A model generated the notes under the pieces. The model saw only the letters and a program-made list of their open reading frames with translations, did not search any database and had not been told where the DNA came from. From assembly GCF_000022145.1 (NCBI RefSeq), contig NC_011891.1:868001-932000 (forward strand): a DNA stretch of 64,000 bases. The letters are read 5' to 3'. This document shows, in pieces, positions 11,755 to 20,745 of the stretch. Numbering within the stretch: the first letter of the stretch is position 1; every line of letters begins with the position of its first letter. Origin of the DNA: Anaeromyxobacter dehalogenans 2CP-1. GTDB taxonomy: Bacteria; Myxococcota; Myxococcia; Myxococcales; Anaeromyxobacteraceae. The position numbers were made by a program, and so were the translations under genes.

Positions 11755-12996
11755 ATGAGCCGATTCGTTCAGATTCACACGCTGACCTCGTACCCTGCCT
11801 CGCTCCTGAACCGCGACGATGCGGGGTTCGCGAAGCGCATCCCGTTCGGTGGCGTCACGCGGACCCGGATCTCGTCCCAGTGCCTGAAGCGCCACTGGCG
11901 CACGTTCGAGGGGGAGGAGGCGCTGTCCGGCCTGGGGCAGCCGATGTCGGTCCGCTCGCGCTACACGTTCGAGGAGTTCGTGGTGCAGCCGCTGGTGGAC
12001 GAGGGTGTCCCCGCAGCGCTCGCGCGCGAGGTCACCCGGGCGCTCATGAACGAGGTGCTCGGGAAGAGCGCCAAGGCGGCGAAGGAGGACGCCAAGAACG
12101 GTGAGGAGAAGGAGGCGCAGAAGGACGCCGAGCCCGACCCGTCGCTGCAGACCGGGCAGATCACCGTGCTCGGTCGGCCGGAGGTGGCCTACATGCTCGA
12201 CGTCGCTCGCGCGATTTGCAGCAAGAAGCCCGACGCCGCCAAGATCGCAAAGGCAGTCGCGGACCACCTCGGGGCGTCGGGGCGCGGCAACCTCCGAGAG
12301 CTGCGCCTCGGCGCCGGCCTCGATGCGGCCATGTTCGGACGGATGGTGACGAGCGACATCCTCGCGCGGGGGGACGCCGCCTTGCACGTCGCCCACGCGT
12401 TCACCGTCCACGCGGAGGCGACCGAGACCGACTACTTCTCCGCCGTCGATGACCTGCCGATGGCGCGGGCCGAGAACGGTCAGGGCAGCGGCCACATCGG
12501 CAACGCCGAGCTCACCTCGGGCCTATTCTACGGCTACGTCGTCATCGACGTGCCGCTGCTCGTCTCGAACCTCGAAGGCGTGGACCGCAAGGCGTGGGAG
12601 AAGGCGGACCGCGGGCTCGCGGGGCAGGTCGTCGAACGCATGGTCAGGCTGATCGCGACGGTCTCGCCGGGGGCGAAGCTCGGCTCCACCGCGCCACACG
12701 CGTATGCGCACCTGGTGCTCGCCGAGGCCGGCAACGCCCAGCCCAGGACGCTCGCGAACGCGTTCCTGAACCCGATCACGACCAGTCCGCGTCAGCCGGA
12801 CCCGGTCGCGGCAGCGTACCGCGCTCTCGCGCAGCACGCCGCGGACCTCGATCGCATGTACGGCCCGGCGTTCCAGCGCCGGCTCGCGGCGATCGGACCG
12901 GCGGATGGCCTGGCTGACGCGCTGCGTGCCACGGCGAGCGCGAGCCTCGCCGAGGTGGCGGGGTGGGCCGCCGACCAGGTGCGAGGCGGGCGATGA
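11755..12996 (+). CDS. casC: Cascade backbone subunit Cas7e (Cse4/CasC)
   Basis: Protein of 413 aa, longer than the roughly 360 aa of E. coli CasC. The N-terminus FVQIHTLTSYPASLLNRDDAG and RISSQCLKRHWR are diagnostic of the type I-E backbone protein that polymerises along the crRNA spacer. The extra length is partly a Lys/Glu/Ala-rich segment around residues 100-125 (KSAKAAKEDAKNGEEKEAQK), which I infer to be an exposed loop. The C-terminal third keeps LGSTAPHAYAHL and the ANAF motif. The start overlaps nothing; its stop overlaps the cas5 start as ATGA. Confidence 0.95.
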   Translation: MSRFVQIHTLTSYPASLLNRDDAGFAKRIPFGGVTRTRISSQCLKRHWRTFEGEEALSGLGQPMSVRSRYTFEEFVVQPLVDEGVPAALAREVTRALMNEVLGKSAKAAKEDAKNGEEKEAQKDAEPDPSLQTGQITVLGRPEVAYMLDVARAICSKKPDAAKIAKAVADHLGASGRGNLRELRLGAGLDAAMFGRMVTSDILARGDAALHVAHAFTVHAEATETDYFSAVDDLPMARAENGQGSGHIGNAELTSGLFYGYVVIDVPLLVSNLEGVDRKAWEKADRGLAGQVVERMVRLIATVSPGAKLGSTAPHAYAHLVLAEAGNAQPRTLANAFLNPITTSPRQPDPVAAAYRALAQHAADLDRMYGPAFQRRLAAIGPADGLADALRATASASLAEVAGWAADQVRGGR

Positions 12997-13733
12997 TCGA
13001 AACGCTCATCCTCCGCTTCGACGCGCCCCTGCTCGCCTTCGGCGGCGTCGCGGTGGACAACCAGGGCGTGGTCCAGGACTTCCCCGGCCTCTCCATGGTC
13101 GCAGGCCTGTTGGGGAACGCGCTGGGCTTCGACCACCGCGAGTTCGATCGGCTCGAAGCGCTGCAGCGCAGGCTGCGCGTGGCCGCGCGGCGCGACCGGA
13201 AGGGCCAGCGGCTGGTGGACTTCCAGACGGTCGCGCTCGGCCAGGCGTTCCTGGAGCAGGGCTGGACCACCCGTGGCGTGATCGAGGGGCGCGATGGCGC
13301 CTTCTCCGATGCGACGCACATCCGCTACCGCGCGTACTGGGCGGATGCCGTGTACACGCTCGCCATGACGCTCGAACCCGCCGCCGAAACGCCCGATCTC
13401 GACGCAGTAGAGCGCGCGCTGCGCGAGCCGGAGCGGCCGCTGTTCCTGGGGCGCAAGGCGTGCCTGCCGTCCGTGCCCATCCTCGCAGGGCGCCGTCGGT
13501 GTCCGGCGCTCCTTGCCGCGCTCGCAGGCTTCGAGCGGATCCCGCGGGAGCGATGGGAGGGCGGCGAGCCGGCGCCGCTCGCGGCCTGGATGCCGGGGAG
13601 CGAGGCCGCCGAGCCGCTGGTGCGGGAGTTCCCCGTCACCGACGAGCGAGACTGGGCCAACCAGCTCGTGGTGGGGCGTCGCATCGTCCGGCAGACGTCG
13701 ATCATGCCCCCGGAGGCATCCAATGTCCGCTGA
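12993..13733 (+). CDS. casD: Cascade subunit Cas5e (CasD)
   Basis: Protein of 246 aa. Cas5e caps the 5' handle of the crRNA. The start ATG at 12993 is chosen because it forms the ATGA overlap with cas7 and gives IETLILRFDAPLLAFGG, the conserved first RAMP strand. AGLLGNALGFDH near residues 31-42 is the typical Gly-rich helix start of Cas5. GREFP-like and QTSIMPPEASNV sequences close the domain. The GTG at 12963 would add ten non-conserved residues and is rejected. Its last 11 nt overlap cas6e. Confidence 0.93.
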   Translation: MIETLILRFDAPLLAFGGVAVDNQGVVQDFPGLSMVAGLLGNALGFDHREFDRLEALQRRLRVAARRDRKGQRLVDFQTVALGQAFLEQGWTTRGVIEGRDGAFSDATHIRYRAYWADAVYTLAMTLEPAAETPDLDAVERALREPERPLFLGRKACLPSVPILAGRRRCPALLAALAGFERIPRERWEGGEPAPLAAWMPGSEAAEPLVREFPVTDERDWANQLVVGRRIVRQTSIMPPEASNVR

Positions 13734-14454
13734 CCTTCGCATGCTGCGCATGCGCTTCGACGCCGGTCGTCTGTACGAGCTCGGCCGTCGCAGGCGGCTG
13801 CCGCCTCGAACCGACCTCGGCTACCTGCTCCACTGCGAGCTGCGCGAGCTGTTCGGGGCCGATTCGCCGGCACCGTTCGCGGTTCGCGACGCCGCCGGCC
13901 GTGGGGTGACGGTGCTCGGCTACTCGAGCCGCCCGGCCGCGGCGCTCCAGCGCCACGCCCAGCAGTACGCGGACCCCGACGTGTACGCCGTCTGCGACTG
14001 GACCTCGCTCGACGAGAAACCGTTGCCGCAGCGGTGGGCGGCGGGCGAGCGGCTCGGGTTCGAGGTGCGCGCGTGTCCGGTGGTGCGGATGTCGAGCGAC
14101 GGGCCGCGCTGGCGCGCGGGCGCGGAGGTCGATGCATACCTCGCCCGCTGCTGGCGAGCGGAGGGGCCGGTCGACCGCGAGGCCGTGTACCGCGAGTGGC
14201 TGCTGGAGGAGCTCCGGCGCCGCGGCGGCGCGCGGCTCATCTCCGCGCGCGTGATGGGTCACCAGCGCGGGCACGTCGTCCGGCGGGATCACCGGCCGGA
14301 GCGCAAGGCCGTCGGCGGCGAGCGGCCGGAGGCGGTGTTCTCGGGCGAGCTCGAGGTGGCGGACCCGGCGGCGTTCGGCGCGCTGCTCGCGCGGGGGGTG
14401 GGCCGGCATCGGGGGTTCGGCTTCGGGATGCTGCTGCTTCGGCCGCCGGGGTGA
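13723..14454 (+). CDS. casE: crRNA-processing endoribonuclease Cas6e (CasE)
   Basis: Protein of 243 aa with two ferredoxin-like folds. It cuts pre-crRNA 3' of the repeat hairpin and stays bound to it. The C-terminal Gly-rich loop GVGRHRGFGFGMLLL is the classic RAMP motif. DEKPLPQRWAAGERLGFEVR is a conserved central segment. His37 in YLLHCEL is a plausible catalytic His by analogy to His26 of the Thermus enzyme. The ATG at 13723 is preceded by GGAGG and matches the family start MxxLRMRFDA; in-frame codons further upstream lie within cas5 and are not used. With the repeats here, cleavage would leave an 8-nt 5' handle AUCGACCC. Confidence 0.93.
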   Translation: MSADLRMLRMRFDAGRLYELGRRRRLPPRTDLGYLLHCELRELFGADSPAPFAVRDAAGRGVTVLGYSSRPAAALQRHAQQYADPDVYAVCDWTSLDEKPLPQRWAAGERLGFEVRACPVVRMSSDGPRWRAGAEVDAYLARCWRAEGPVDREAVYREWLLEELRRRGGARLISARVMGHQRGHVVRRDHRPERKAVGGERPEAVFSGELEVADPAAFGALLARGVGRHRGFGFGMLLLRPPG

Positions 14455-14458
14455 CCGG

Positions 14459-15343
14459 GTGCTGAAGGGCAGGCTCGGCCTCGAGACGGCGCGGATCCCG
14501 CAAGGCGACCGCCACGGCCTGCTCTGGCTGTCGCGCGGCAGCCTGTACGTCGAGGATGGGACGCTCCGCTTCCGCACCGCCGGCTGGGCCGAGCTCCCAG
14601 CCGGCGACTATGCCATACCGTTTCAGATGGTCACCGCCGTGCTCCTCGAGCCGGGGACCACCGTCAGCCACGACGCGCTCAGGCTGCTCGCGCGCCACGG
14701 GACGGGCCTCGTCGCCATCGGCGAGGAGGGCACGCGCTTCTACGCGAGCATGCCGTTCGGCCCGGACGCCTCGGCGCTCGCCCGCCGGCAGGTGATGGCG
14801 TGGGCGAGCGCCGCGGACGGTCGGTTGCGCGTCGCGCGTCGCATGTACGCCTGGCGCTTCGGCGAGGTTCTGCCCGACGAGGACATCACCGTCCTACGCG
14901 GTATCGAGGGTGCCCGGATGCGCGAGATCTACCGGCGCCTCGCAGAGCAGTACGGCGTTCCATGGTCCGGTCGGCGCTACGACCGGCAGCGCCCGGACCA
15001 GAACGATCCCGTGAACCAGGCGATCAACCACGCCGCGAGCGCGGTCGAGGCCGCGGCGCTCGTGGCCGTCGCCGTGACGGGGACGATCCCCCAACTCGGC
15101 TTCATCCACGAGGACTCGGGGAACGCGTTCGCCCTCGACGTCGCCGACCTGTTTCGCTCGGCGATAGCCCTCCCGGCCGCCTTCTCGGCCGTGCGGGAGT
15201 GTGCCAAGGATCCCCGCAAGCCACTCGAGCGCACGGCAAGGCGCGCCGCGGGTCGTCTCCTGCAGCAGAAGGACGTCATCCCCGAGATGATCGACCGCAT
15301 CAAGGAGATGTTCGATGCCGATGACGGTCATCGTGACCCGTGA
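14459..15343 (+). CDS. cas1: Spacer integrase Cas1 (type I-E)
   Basis: Protein of 294 aa, close to the E. coli length. With Cas2 it captures and inserts new spacers at the leader end. LGLETARIPQGDRHGLLWLSRG is the I-E N-terminal beta domain. Conserved active-site candidates are Glu in GARMREIYRRLAEQYG, His near 217 in GFIHEDSG and Asp in ALDVADLFR near 226-230. The GTG at 14459 lies 4 nt after the cas6e stop. It overlaps cas2 by 29 nt. No loss of key residues is seen, so adaptation should be possible. Confidence 0.95.
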   Translation: MLKGRLGLETARIPQGDRHGLLWLSRGSLYVEDGTLRFRTAGWAELPAGDYAIPFQMVTAVLLEPGTTVSHDALRLLARHGTGLVAIGEEGTRFYASMPFGPDASALARRQVMAWASAADGRLRVARRMYAWRFGEVLPDEDITVLRGIEGARMREIYRRLAEQYGVPWSGRRYDRQRPDQNDPVNQAINHAASAVEAAALVAVAVTGTIPQLGFIHEDSGNAFALDVADLFRSAIALPAAFSAVRECAKDPRKPLERTARRAAGRLLQQKDVIPEMIDRIKEMFDADDGHRDP

Positions 15344-15644
15344 CGTTCCGGATCGTTTTCGAGGCTTCCTCGCGTCGGTCGCGCTGGAGATCGCGCCCGG
15401 CGTCTATACGGCGCCGGACATGACTGCATCGGTGCGAGAGCGCGCGTGGACCGTTCTTGAGGACTGGCACCAGCATGCGCGCCAGGGCGCCGTCGTGATG
15501 ACTTGGCCCGACGGCGCGGCGCCAGGCGGGCAGCGCGTGCTCGTTCTAGGGGACGCGCCGAGGGAGTTGTGGGTTGCAGACGGCCTGGTTCTGGCGCGCC
15601 GCGACGTTCCGACCGACTCCGGTGCGCCGTCGATCGCTCCGTGA
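15315..15644 (+). CDS. cas2: Cas2 (type I-E)
   Basis: Protein of 109 aa of the E. coli (CasYgbF) type: TVIVTRDVPDRFRGFLASVALEIAPGVY aligns with the family start and VRERAWTVLEDW with its helix. Cas2 dimers bridge two Cas1 dimers and act structurally. AAGGAG lies 7 nt before the ATG at 15315; a second ATG two codons later is possible. The last gene of the operon, it ends 64 nt before the first repeat. Confidence 0.94.
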   Translation: MPMTVIVTRDVPDRFRGFLASVALEIAPGVYTAPDMTASVRERAWTVLEDWHQHARQGAVVMTWPDGAAPGGQRVLVLGDAPRELWVADGLVLARRDVPTDSGAPSIAP

Positions 15645-15708
15645 CAACTGAATAGGCGACCCAGGCTCGCAGGGAGCGGGCCTGGCTGCTATACCCAACT
15701 GTGTAAGA
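15645..15708 (+). promoter_or_regulatory. CRISPR leader
   Basis: The 64-nt segment between the cas2 stop and the first repeat is the leader, since repeats are perfect here and decay at the far end. It holds an inverted repeat CCAGGC (15661-15666)/GCCTGG (15680-15685) and a short AT-richer stretch GCTATACCCAACTGTGTAAGA next to the array, which could include a -10-like TATACC. No clear IHF consensus (WATCAANNNNTTR) is seen, unlike in E. coli. Confidence 0.75.
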
Positions 15709-18638
15709 GGCTTCCCCGCGTGCGCGGGGATCGACCCCTGGACCGCGACATGCGCGAGGGGCTCGAGCGGGCTTCCCCGCGTGCGCGGGGATCGACCCCA
15801 TGCCGAGTGCCGCTCGCCGGAGCGCCGGTCGGCTTCCCCGCGTGCGCGGGGATCGACCTCCGGGTTTGGGGGCTAAGTGAGGCCGGGCCTTGGCTTCCCC
15901 GCGTGCGCGGGGATCGACCCCCGTACCAGGCCCTGGTGGAGCCGCTCGACGTGGCTTCCCCGCGTGCGCGGGGATCGACCCGGGCGGGCCGGGCCGACAA
16001 AGGATGACGAGGCGGCTTCCCCGCGTGCGCGGGGATCGACCCCCTCGGCCCCACGCGGATCGCTGCTGGTGCGGGGCTTCCCCGCGTGCGCGGGGATCGA
16101 CCCCTCAGGATTGCCAGGAAGCGTGCCGGACTAAGGGCTTCCCCGCGTGCGCGGGGATCGACCCGAGCGAATCACGGGGTGGCGCCCGGCACGACGGGCT
16201 TCCCCGCGTGCGCGGGGATCGACCCCCAGCCGACGTGCCGGGGATGCCGAACATTCCGGCTTCCCCGCGTGCGCGGGGATCGACCCCGCCCGGTCGCCGT
16301 GGTAGACGCGGATGAGGAGGCTTCCCCGCGTGCGCGGGGATCGACCCGGTCGTCGGTTCGCACGCCGCTCTCCATGTCGGGCTTCCCCGCGTGCGCGGGG
16401 ATCGACCCTCTGCAACGTCCAGCCCGCTGCCGCCGGGGCTGGCTTCCCCGCGTGCGCGGGGATCGACCCTTCACGGGCGGGATCGACGTGACCGGGGACA
16501 TGGCTTCCCCGCGTGCGCGGGGATCGACCCGTCGGCGAGCCGCCGCCGCCGGTGAACGCTCCGGCTTCCCCGCGTGCGCGGGGATCGACCGCGGAGCGCG
16601 CGGAGGCGGCCGAGCCGGCCCTGGGCTTCCCCGCGTGCGCGGGGATCGACCCGGGACCGAGTCGCGCGCCAAGTCCGTTGTCATGGCTTCCCCGCGTGCG
16701 CGGGGATCGACCTGCGGCCGCAAAACTGACAGGGCGCGGCGGTCAGGCTTCCCCGCGTGCGCGGGGATCGACCCGTGATCGCGCCGGTCGGGAAGAAGCG
16801 CCCGACGGCTTCCCCGCGTGCGCGGGGATCGACCCCCGGCCTCGTCCACGATCGCGAGGTCGGTCCCGGCTTCCCCGCGTGCGCGGGGATCGACCCTGGC
16901 AGATCGATAACGCCCGCTCCGCCGACTGGGCTTCCCCGCGTGCGCGGGGATCGACCCGGAAGATCGCGGCGACCGCGTAACAGAGAGAGGGCTTCCCCGC
17001 GTGCGCGGGGATCGACCCTCCTTCGCCAGCTCGGTGAGGTCGGCGCCGGCGGCTTCCCCGCGTGCGCGGGGATCGACCCGCGTACCTGGGCGTGCTCGGG
17101 CGGCTCTACTCGGCTTCCCCGCGTGCGCGGGGATCGACCCGGTGGACGGATCATCACTGATGGGGCGGGCGGGGCTTCCCCGCGTGCGCGGGGATCGACC
17201 CGCTCGCCTTGTTCGGGAACCGCAGGTCGAGCCGGCTTCCCCGCGTGCGCGGGGATCGACCCCGGAATCAGCTTCCGGGAGTCCTCGTGCTTCCGGCTTC
17301 CCCGCGTGCGCGGGGATCGACCCGCGGAGAGGCCGCCCTCTACGACCTGCAGGGCGGCTTCCCCGCGTGCGCGGGGATCGACCCTTGGGCGGCCCGCGCG
17401 CGCACCGACTCGTCCAGGCTTCCCCGCGTGCGCGGGGATCGACCCCGGAGCGCGACCCGGGCCTCGCTCGGCTGGTAGGCTTCCCCGCGTGCGCGGGGAT
17501 CGACCCGAGGAGCCGCTCGGCGCGGAAGGCGACAGAGCGGCTTCCCCGCGTGCGCGGGGATCGACCCGCTCGGTAGAGCGCAGAGGCCTGCTTCGCGCTG
17601 GCTTCCCCGCGTGCGCGGGGATCGACCCCCGTCCGCCACCGGCAAGGTCGTCCTGAGCGGGGCTTCCCCGCGTGCGCGGGGATCGACCCAGCGCCGGGGT
17701 TTTCAAGCGGCCACCCCCTGCGGCTTCCCCGCGTGCGCGGGGATCGACCCGCCGTCTGGAACGGGAGGTACGGGATCGCCGTGGCTTCCCCGCGTGCGCG
17801 GGGATCGACCCGGGCAGAGCCACGGCACCTTGCGCAGCCCGCCGGCTTCCCCGCGTGCGCGGGGATCGACCCGCCTGGAACGTCTCGGCCGGCTCGACGT
17901 GGAAGGCTTCCCCGCGTGCGCGGGGATCGACCCTGAACTGGGGTCCCGAGCAGAAGCACGGGGTCGGCTTCCCCGCGTGCGCGGGGATCGACCCTCCCAG
18001 ACGATCTGGCGCATCGCGGTGGCACCGGCTTCCCCGCGTGCGCGGGGATCGACCCGGCCCGTACACGTCCGGCCCGGCCAGCGCCGCGGCTTCCCCGCGT
18101 GCGCGGGGATCGACCCGGTGAGCCCGGCCGCGAGTATCACCGTGGGCGGGCTTCCCCGCGTGCGCGGGGATCGACCCGGCGTCTTCCCGCACCCCGGCAT
18201 GCCCCACACGGCTTCCCCGCGTGCGCGGGGATCGACCCTTCGACTCCGCCACCGGCTGGACGCTGAACGCGGCTTCCCCGCGTGCGCGGGGATCGACCCG
18301 GGAACCAGGCCACCAGCCCGGGTGGCACGGTGGCTTCCCCGCGTGCGCGGGGATCGACCCGATCCGTGGCGTGCTTCGGGCGCTGCGCCGGGGGCTTCCC
18401 CGCGTGCGCGGGGATCGACCCCCCGGAAAGGTTCCAACCATGTCCGATTGCGGGGCTTCCCCGCGTGCGCGGGGATCGACCCCGTCGCTTCATCCCCACC
18501 GACCGCCAGGCGCTGGCTTCCCCGCGTGCGCGGGGATCGACCCGCGCGTCAGCCGTAGGAACGTCCGCAGTGACCGGCTTCCCCGCGTGCGCGGGGATCG
18601 ACCCCGGGTCCTCCACGTCGATCTTCGTGGCCGCGAGG
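15709..18638 (+). CRISPR. Type I-E CRISPR array, leader-proximal segment (48 repeats)
   Basis: 48 repeats start at 15709 and recur every 61 nt to 18576-18604, with 47 intervening spacers and an intact 48th spacer at 18605-18636. The first two bases (GG) of a 49th repeat follow, where the IS begins. The repeat is 29 nt: GGCTT, the hairpin core CCCCGCGTGCGCGGGG, then ATCGACCC. All spacers are 32 nt. The first 28 positions are invariant; position 29 is C except T at 15859 and 16713 and G at 16591. Orientation follows from the E. coli-like 3' end of the repeat and the cas2-side leader. Two of its spacers (17568-17599, 17629-17660) recur in the distal segment. Confidence 0.98.
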
Positions 18639-18692
18639 TGTCAAACGACAGGAGGAATTGACCCCCAAACGACAGAACTTCTGACCCCCTCC
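18639..18692 (+). repeat. IS21 terminal repeat, istB-side end
   Basis: The end contains two related blocks: TGTCAAACGACAGG with TTGACCCCC, then CAAACGACAG with TGACCCCC. This is the multiple-terminal-repeat arrangement typical of IS21 ends bound by IstA. It matches the reverse complement of 20691-20742 over most positions. Confidence 0.85.
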
Positions 18693-18702
18693 GCCTCGGG
18701 GT

Positions 18703-19395
18703 TCAGTTCGCCTTCTCGGCCCTGCCGAGCAGGCCCGCCTTGCGCTTCTGCTTCAGCCTGTAGCTCTCGCCCTGGATCATCAGCGTGAAGCTGTGGTGCA
18801 GGAGCCGGTCGAGGATCGCGGCGGCGATGAGCTGGAAGAACAGGTGCGCACTGCGCTTCTCGAACGGCAGGTACCCCAGCTCGTCCACGACGAGCAGCTT
18901 GGGCTTCGCGTAGAACGCGAGCCGCTCCGCGAGCTGGCCCTCGGTCTCGGCCTTCGAGAGCGCGCCCAGCAACGCCGTCGCGCTCGTGAAGAGCACGGTG
19001 TAGCCGGCTTCGACTGCGGCGCGCCCGAGCCCGATGGCGAGGTGCGTCTTGCCGACGCCGGGCGGGCCGAACACGAGCACGTTCTCCGCGTTCGCGACGT
19101 ACCGGCTGACGGCGAGCTCGCGGACGAGCTTCTGGTCGACGCTCGGCTGGAACTTGAAGTCGAAGTCGTCGAGGGTCTTCACCGCGGGGAAGTGCGCGAT
19201 CTGGATGCCCATCGCGACGCGCTTCCGCTGCTTCGCCCCGACCTCCTCGCGCAGGATCGTGTCGAGGAAGTCGAGGTACGTCGGCTCGCCCCGTGCCGCG
19301 GTCGAGAGCAACGCGTCGAGCTGCTCGCCGATGCGCCCGAGGCGGAGCCGGCCGAGGCTCTCGAGGACGCGAGCCCGCGTGATCTCGGTGCTCAC
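18703..19395 (-). CDS. istB: IS21 transposition helper ATPase IstB
   Basis: Protein of 230 aa, a normal IstB length, in the AAA+/DnaC-like ATPase family. Walker A GPPGVGKTHLAIGL and Walker B LLVVDELGYLPF are intact, followed by the sensor region FFQLIAAAILDR. IstB assembles on target DNA and directs IstA. The GTG start overlaps the istA stop by 4 nt (GTGA). No damage is visible, in contrast to istA. Confidence 0.95.
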   Translation of the reverse strand: MSTEITRARVLESLGRLRLGRIGEQLDALLSTAARGEPTYLDFLDTILREEVGAKQRKRVAMGIQIAHFPAVKTLDDFDFKFQPSVDQKLVRELAVSRYVANAENVLVFGPPGVGKTHLAIGLGRAAVEAGYTVLFTSATALLGALSKAETEGQLAERLAFYAKPKLLVVDELGYLPFEKRSAHLFFQLIAAAILDRLLHHSFTLMIQGESYRLKQKRKAGLLGRAEKAN

Positions 19396-20668
19396 GCGGC
19401 ACCGCCGATCACGGCCGCGTAGTCGTCGAGCGTCCGTCCGAGCGCGGCGAGCGGCTGCGCGATGGGAACGAGGTTCTCAGCCGCAGGCCGGCGCCAGAGG
19501 CCGTCGAGGTGGGCCGGGTCGATCACCCGCGCGTGCGGCTCGAACGAGCGCGCGTGAACCGCTACGACGTCGCGGCCGTGGAAGATGCGAACCTCGTCGG
19601 CGGTGACGAGCGCCTCGACGCGGTCGCGCACGAGGCGGTGCGGAACGCTGTAGCGGACCGTGTCGATGTCGATGAGCGAGTCGTTCGCGACGCGCCGCTT
19701 CAGGCGACGGCCGTGCGTCGGGAGCGGCCGCGCGGGCAGCGACCTCAGTGCCTCGCGCTCGTCGCGCTCGAAGCGTTTCGCAGGGGCCTCGTGCGTCGTC
19801 CCGTGCACGCGGCCGTCCACGAGGAGCTGCCACGCGGATAGGTGGTCCTGCAGGTGCGCGAACGAGTTTAACCGCCGACCGGCGATCGCGTTTCGCTTCA
19901 CGTACTTCACGCCGGACTCGGTCTTACCCTGGGTTCTGGCGCGGTATGGCTGGCAGGCGCGCGGCTGAACATCCCAGTCGCGGCAGAACGCGACATACGC
20001 CGGGTGGAAGATCACGGTCTGCGCCTCTCGGTTGCGGCCGGCGACGAGGCAGCGCGTGTTGTCGCCGAGAACCTCGAGCGGCACGCCGCCGAAGTGGCGG
20101 AACGCCGACGCGATCCCGTCGAGCCACTCGCCCTGACGCTCGTGCAGGAACGCCTTCACGAAGATCCGCCGCGAGTAGCTCAACACCGCGGCCAGGAAGT
20201 GCACCGTCACGCGCTCGTCGGCGATCCAGACCTGGCGCTCGCCGAAGTCGATCTGCATCTGCCGGCCCGGCGCGGTCTCGAACCGGACCGTCGCACCGTC
20301 GGCGGCGCGCTGCTCGCGCCGGGGTCCGCCACGGCACGCTGCACGGTCCTCACGCTCGCCTCAACGCCGCGCTCACCGAGCATCTGCGCGCCGACCACGG
20401 CGTTGCCCTCGGCCTCGCCCTCAAATAGCGCGACTGCTGCTGCTCGCCGGACGTCGGCGAGCCGCTGCTGTGAAGGGTGCCGTTGGAGATCGGCCACCGC
20501 GCCGCGCAGGTACCGACGCACCGTGTTGCGAGCCACGCCGAGTTCGCGCGCGATCCGCTTCGCGCCCCAGCCCTTACCCGCGAGGTCACGCATCTGCCTG
20601 ACCGCCTCCGCCTCGACCATCGGCACCTCCGTCGTCGGGGGTGCCACGAATCCCATCTCGCTGCCCAT
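19392..20668 (-). pseudogene. istA: IS21 transposase IstA, one frameshift
   Basis: The N-terminal part (from 20668) carries the HTH GWGAKRIARELGVARNTVRRYL and runs to RTVQRAVA. Near 20321 the frame shifts by -1, apparently through loss of one base. The second part holds the whole DDE catalytic core: Asp in MQIDFGE, Asp in VLGDNTR and Glu in GKTESGVKYVKRN, then an integrase C-terminal domain ending at the istB overlap. Combined length would be about 425 aa, typical for IstA. A product would need programmed -1 frameshifting at the GAC CCC GGC region; otherwise the copy is dead. Confidence 0.88.
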
Positions 20669-20690
20669 CTCCGCCTCCTTGCTGAGGGCA

Positions 20691-20742
20691 GAGGGGGTCA
20701 GAAGTTGTGTCGCAAGGGGGTCAGTTATCCTGTCGCTCTACA
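20691..20742 (-). repeat. IS21 terminal repeat, istA-side end
   Basis: Reverse-complemented, this end begins TGTAGAGCGACAGG, then ACTGACCCCC and a second block ending ACTTCTGACCCCCTC. It is the partner of the 18639-18692 end and has the same two-block layout. The same first block, TGTCGAGCGACACG, opens the degenerate element at 24528. Confidence 0.85.
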
Positions 20743-20745
20743 CGA

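Larger units (their letters stand above)
18639..20742 (-). mobile_element. IS21-family insertion sequence splitting the CRISPR array
   Basis: Element of 2,104 bp beginning TGT and ending ACA. Its ends are related inverted repeats of about 50 bp and it carries istA (frameshifted) and istB on the minus strand. It is flanked by the 5-bp duplication CGAGG (18634-18638 and 20743-20747). Removing the element and one CGAGG restores a perfect spacer-repeat junction, so this was a simple insertion into a continuous array. The GG of the duplication is the first two bases of a repeat. Downstream repeats are cut off from the leader unless transcription reads through or starts within the IS. Confidence 0.96.

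Noticed and set aside
15720-18661. Long open frames running through the CRISPR array on both strands (LPRVRGDRP, SPRARGST, FPACAGIDP repeats)
   Set aside because: The 61-nt unit is not a multiple of three, so the stop-free repeat is read in all three frames in turn, producing repetitive pseudo-proteins. No RBS or domain supports them.
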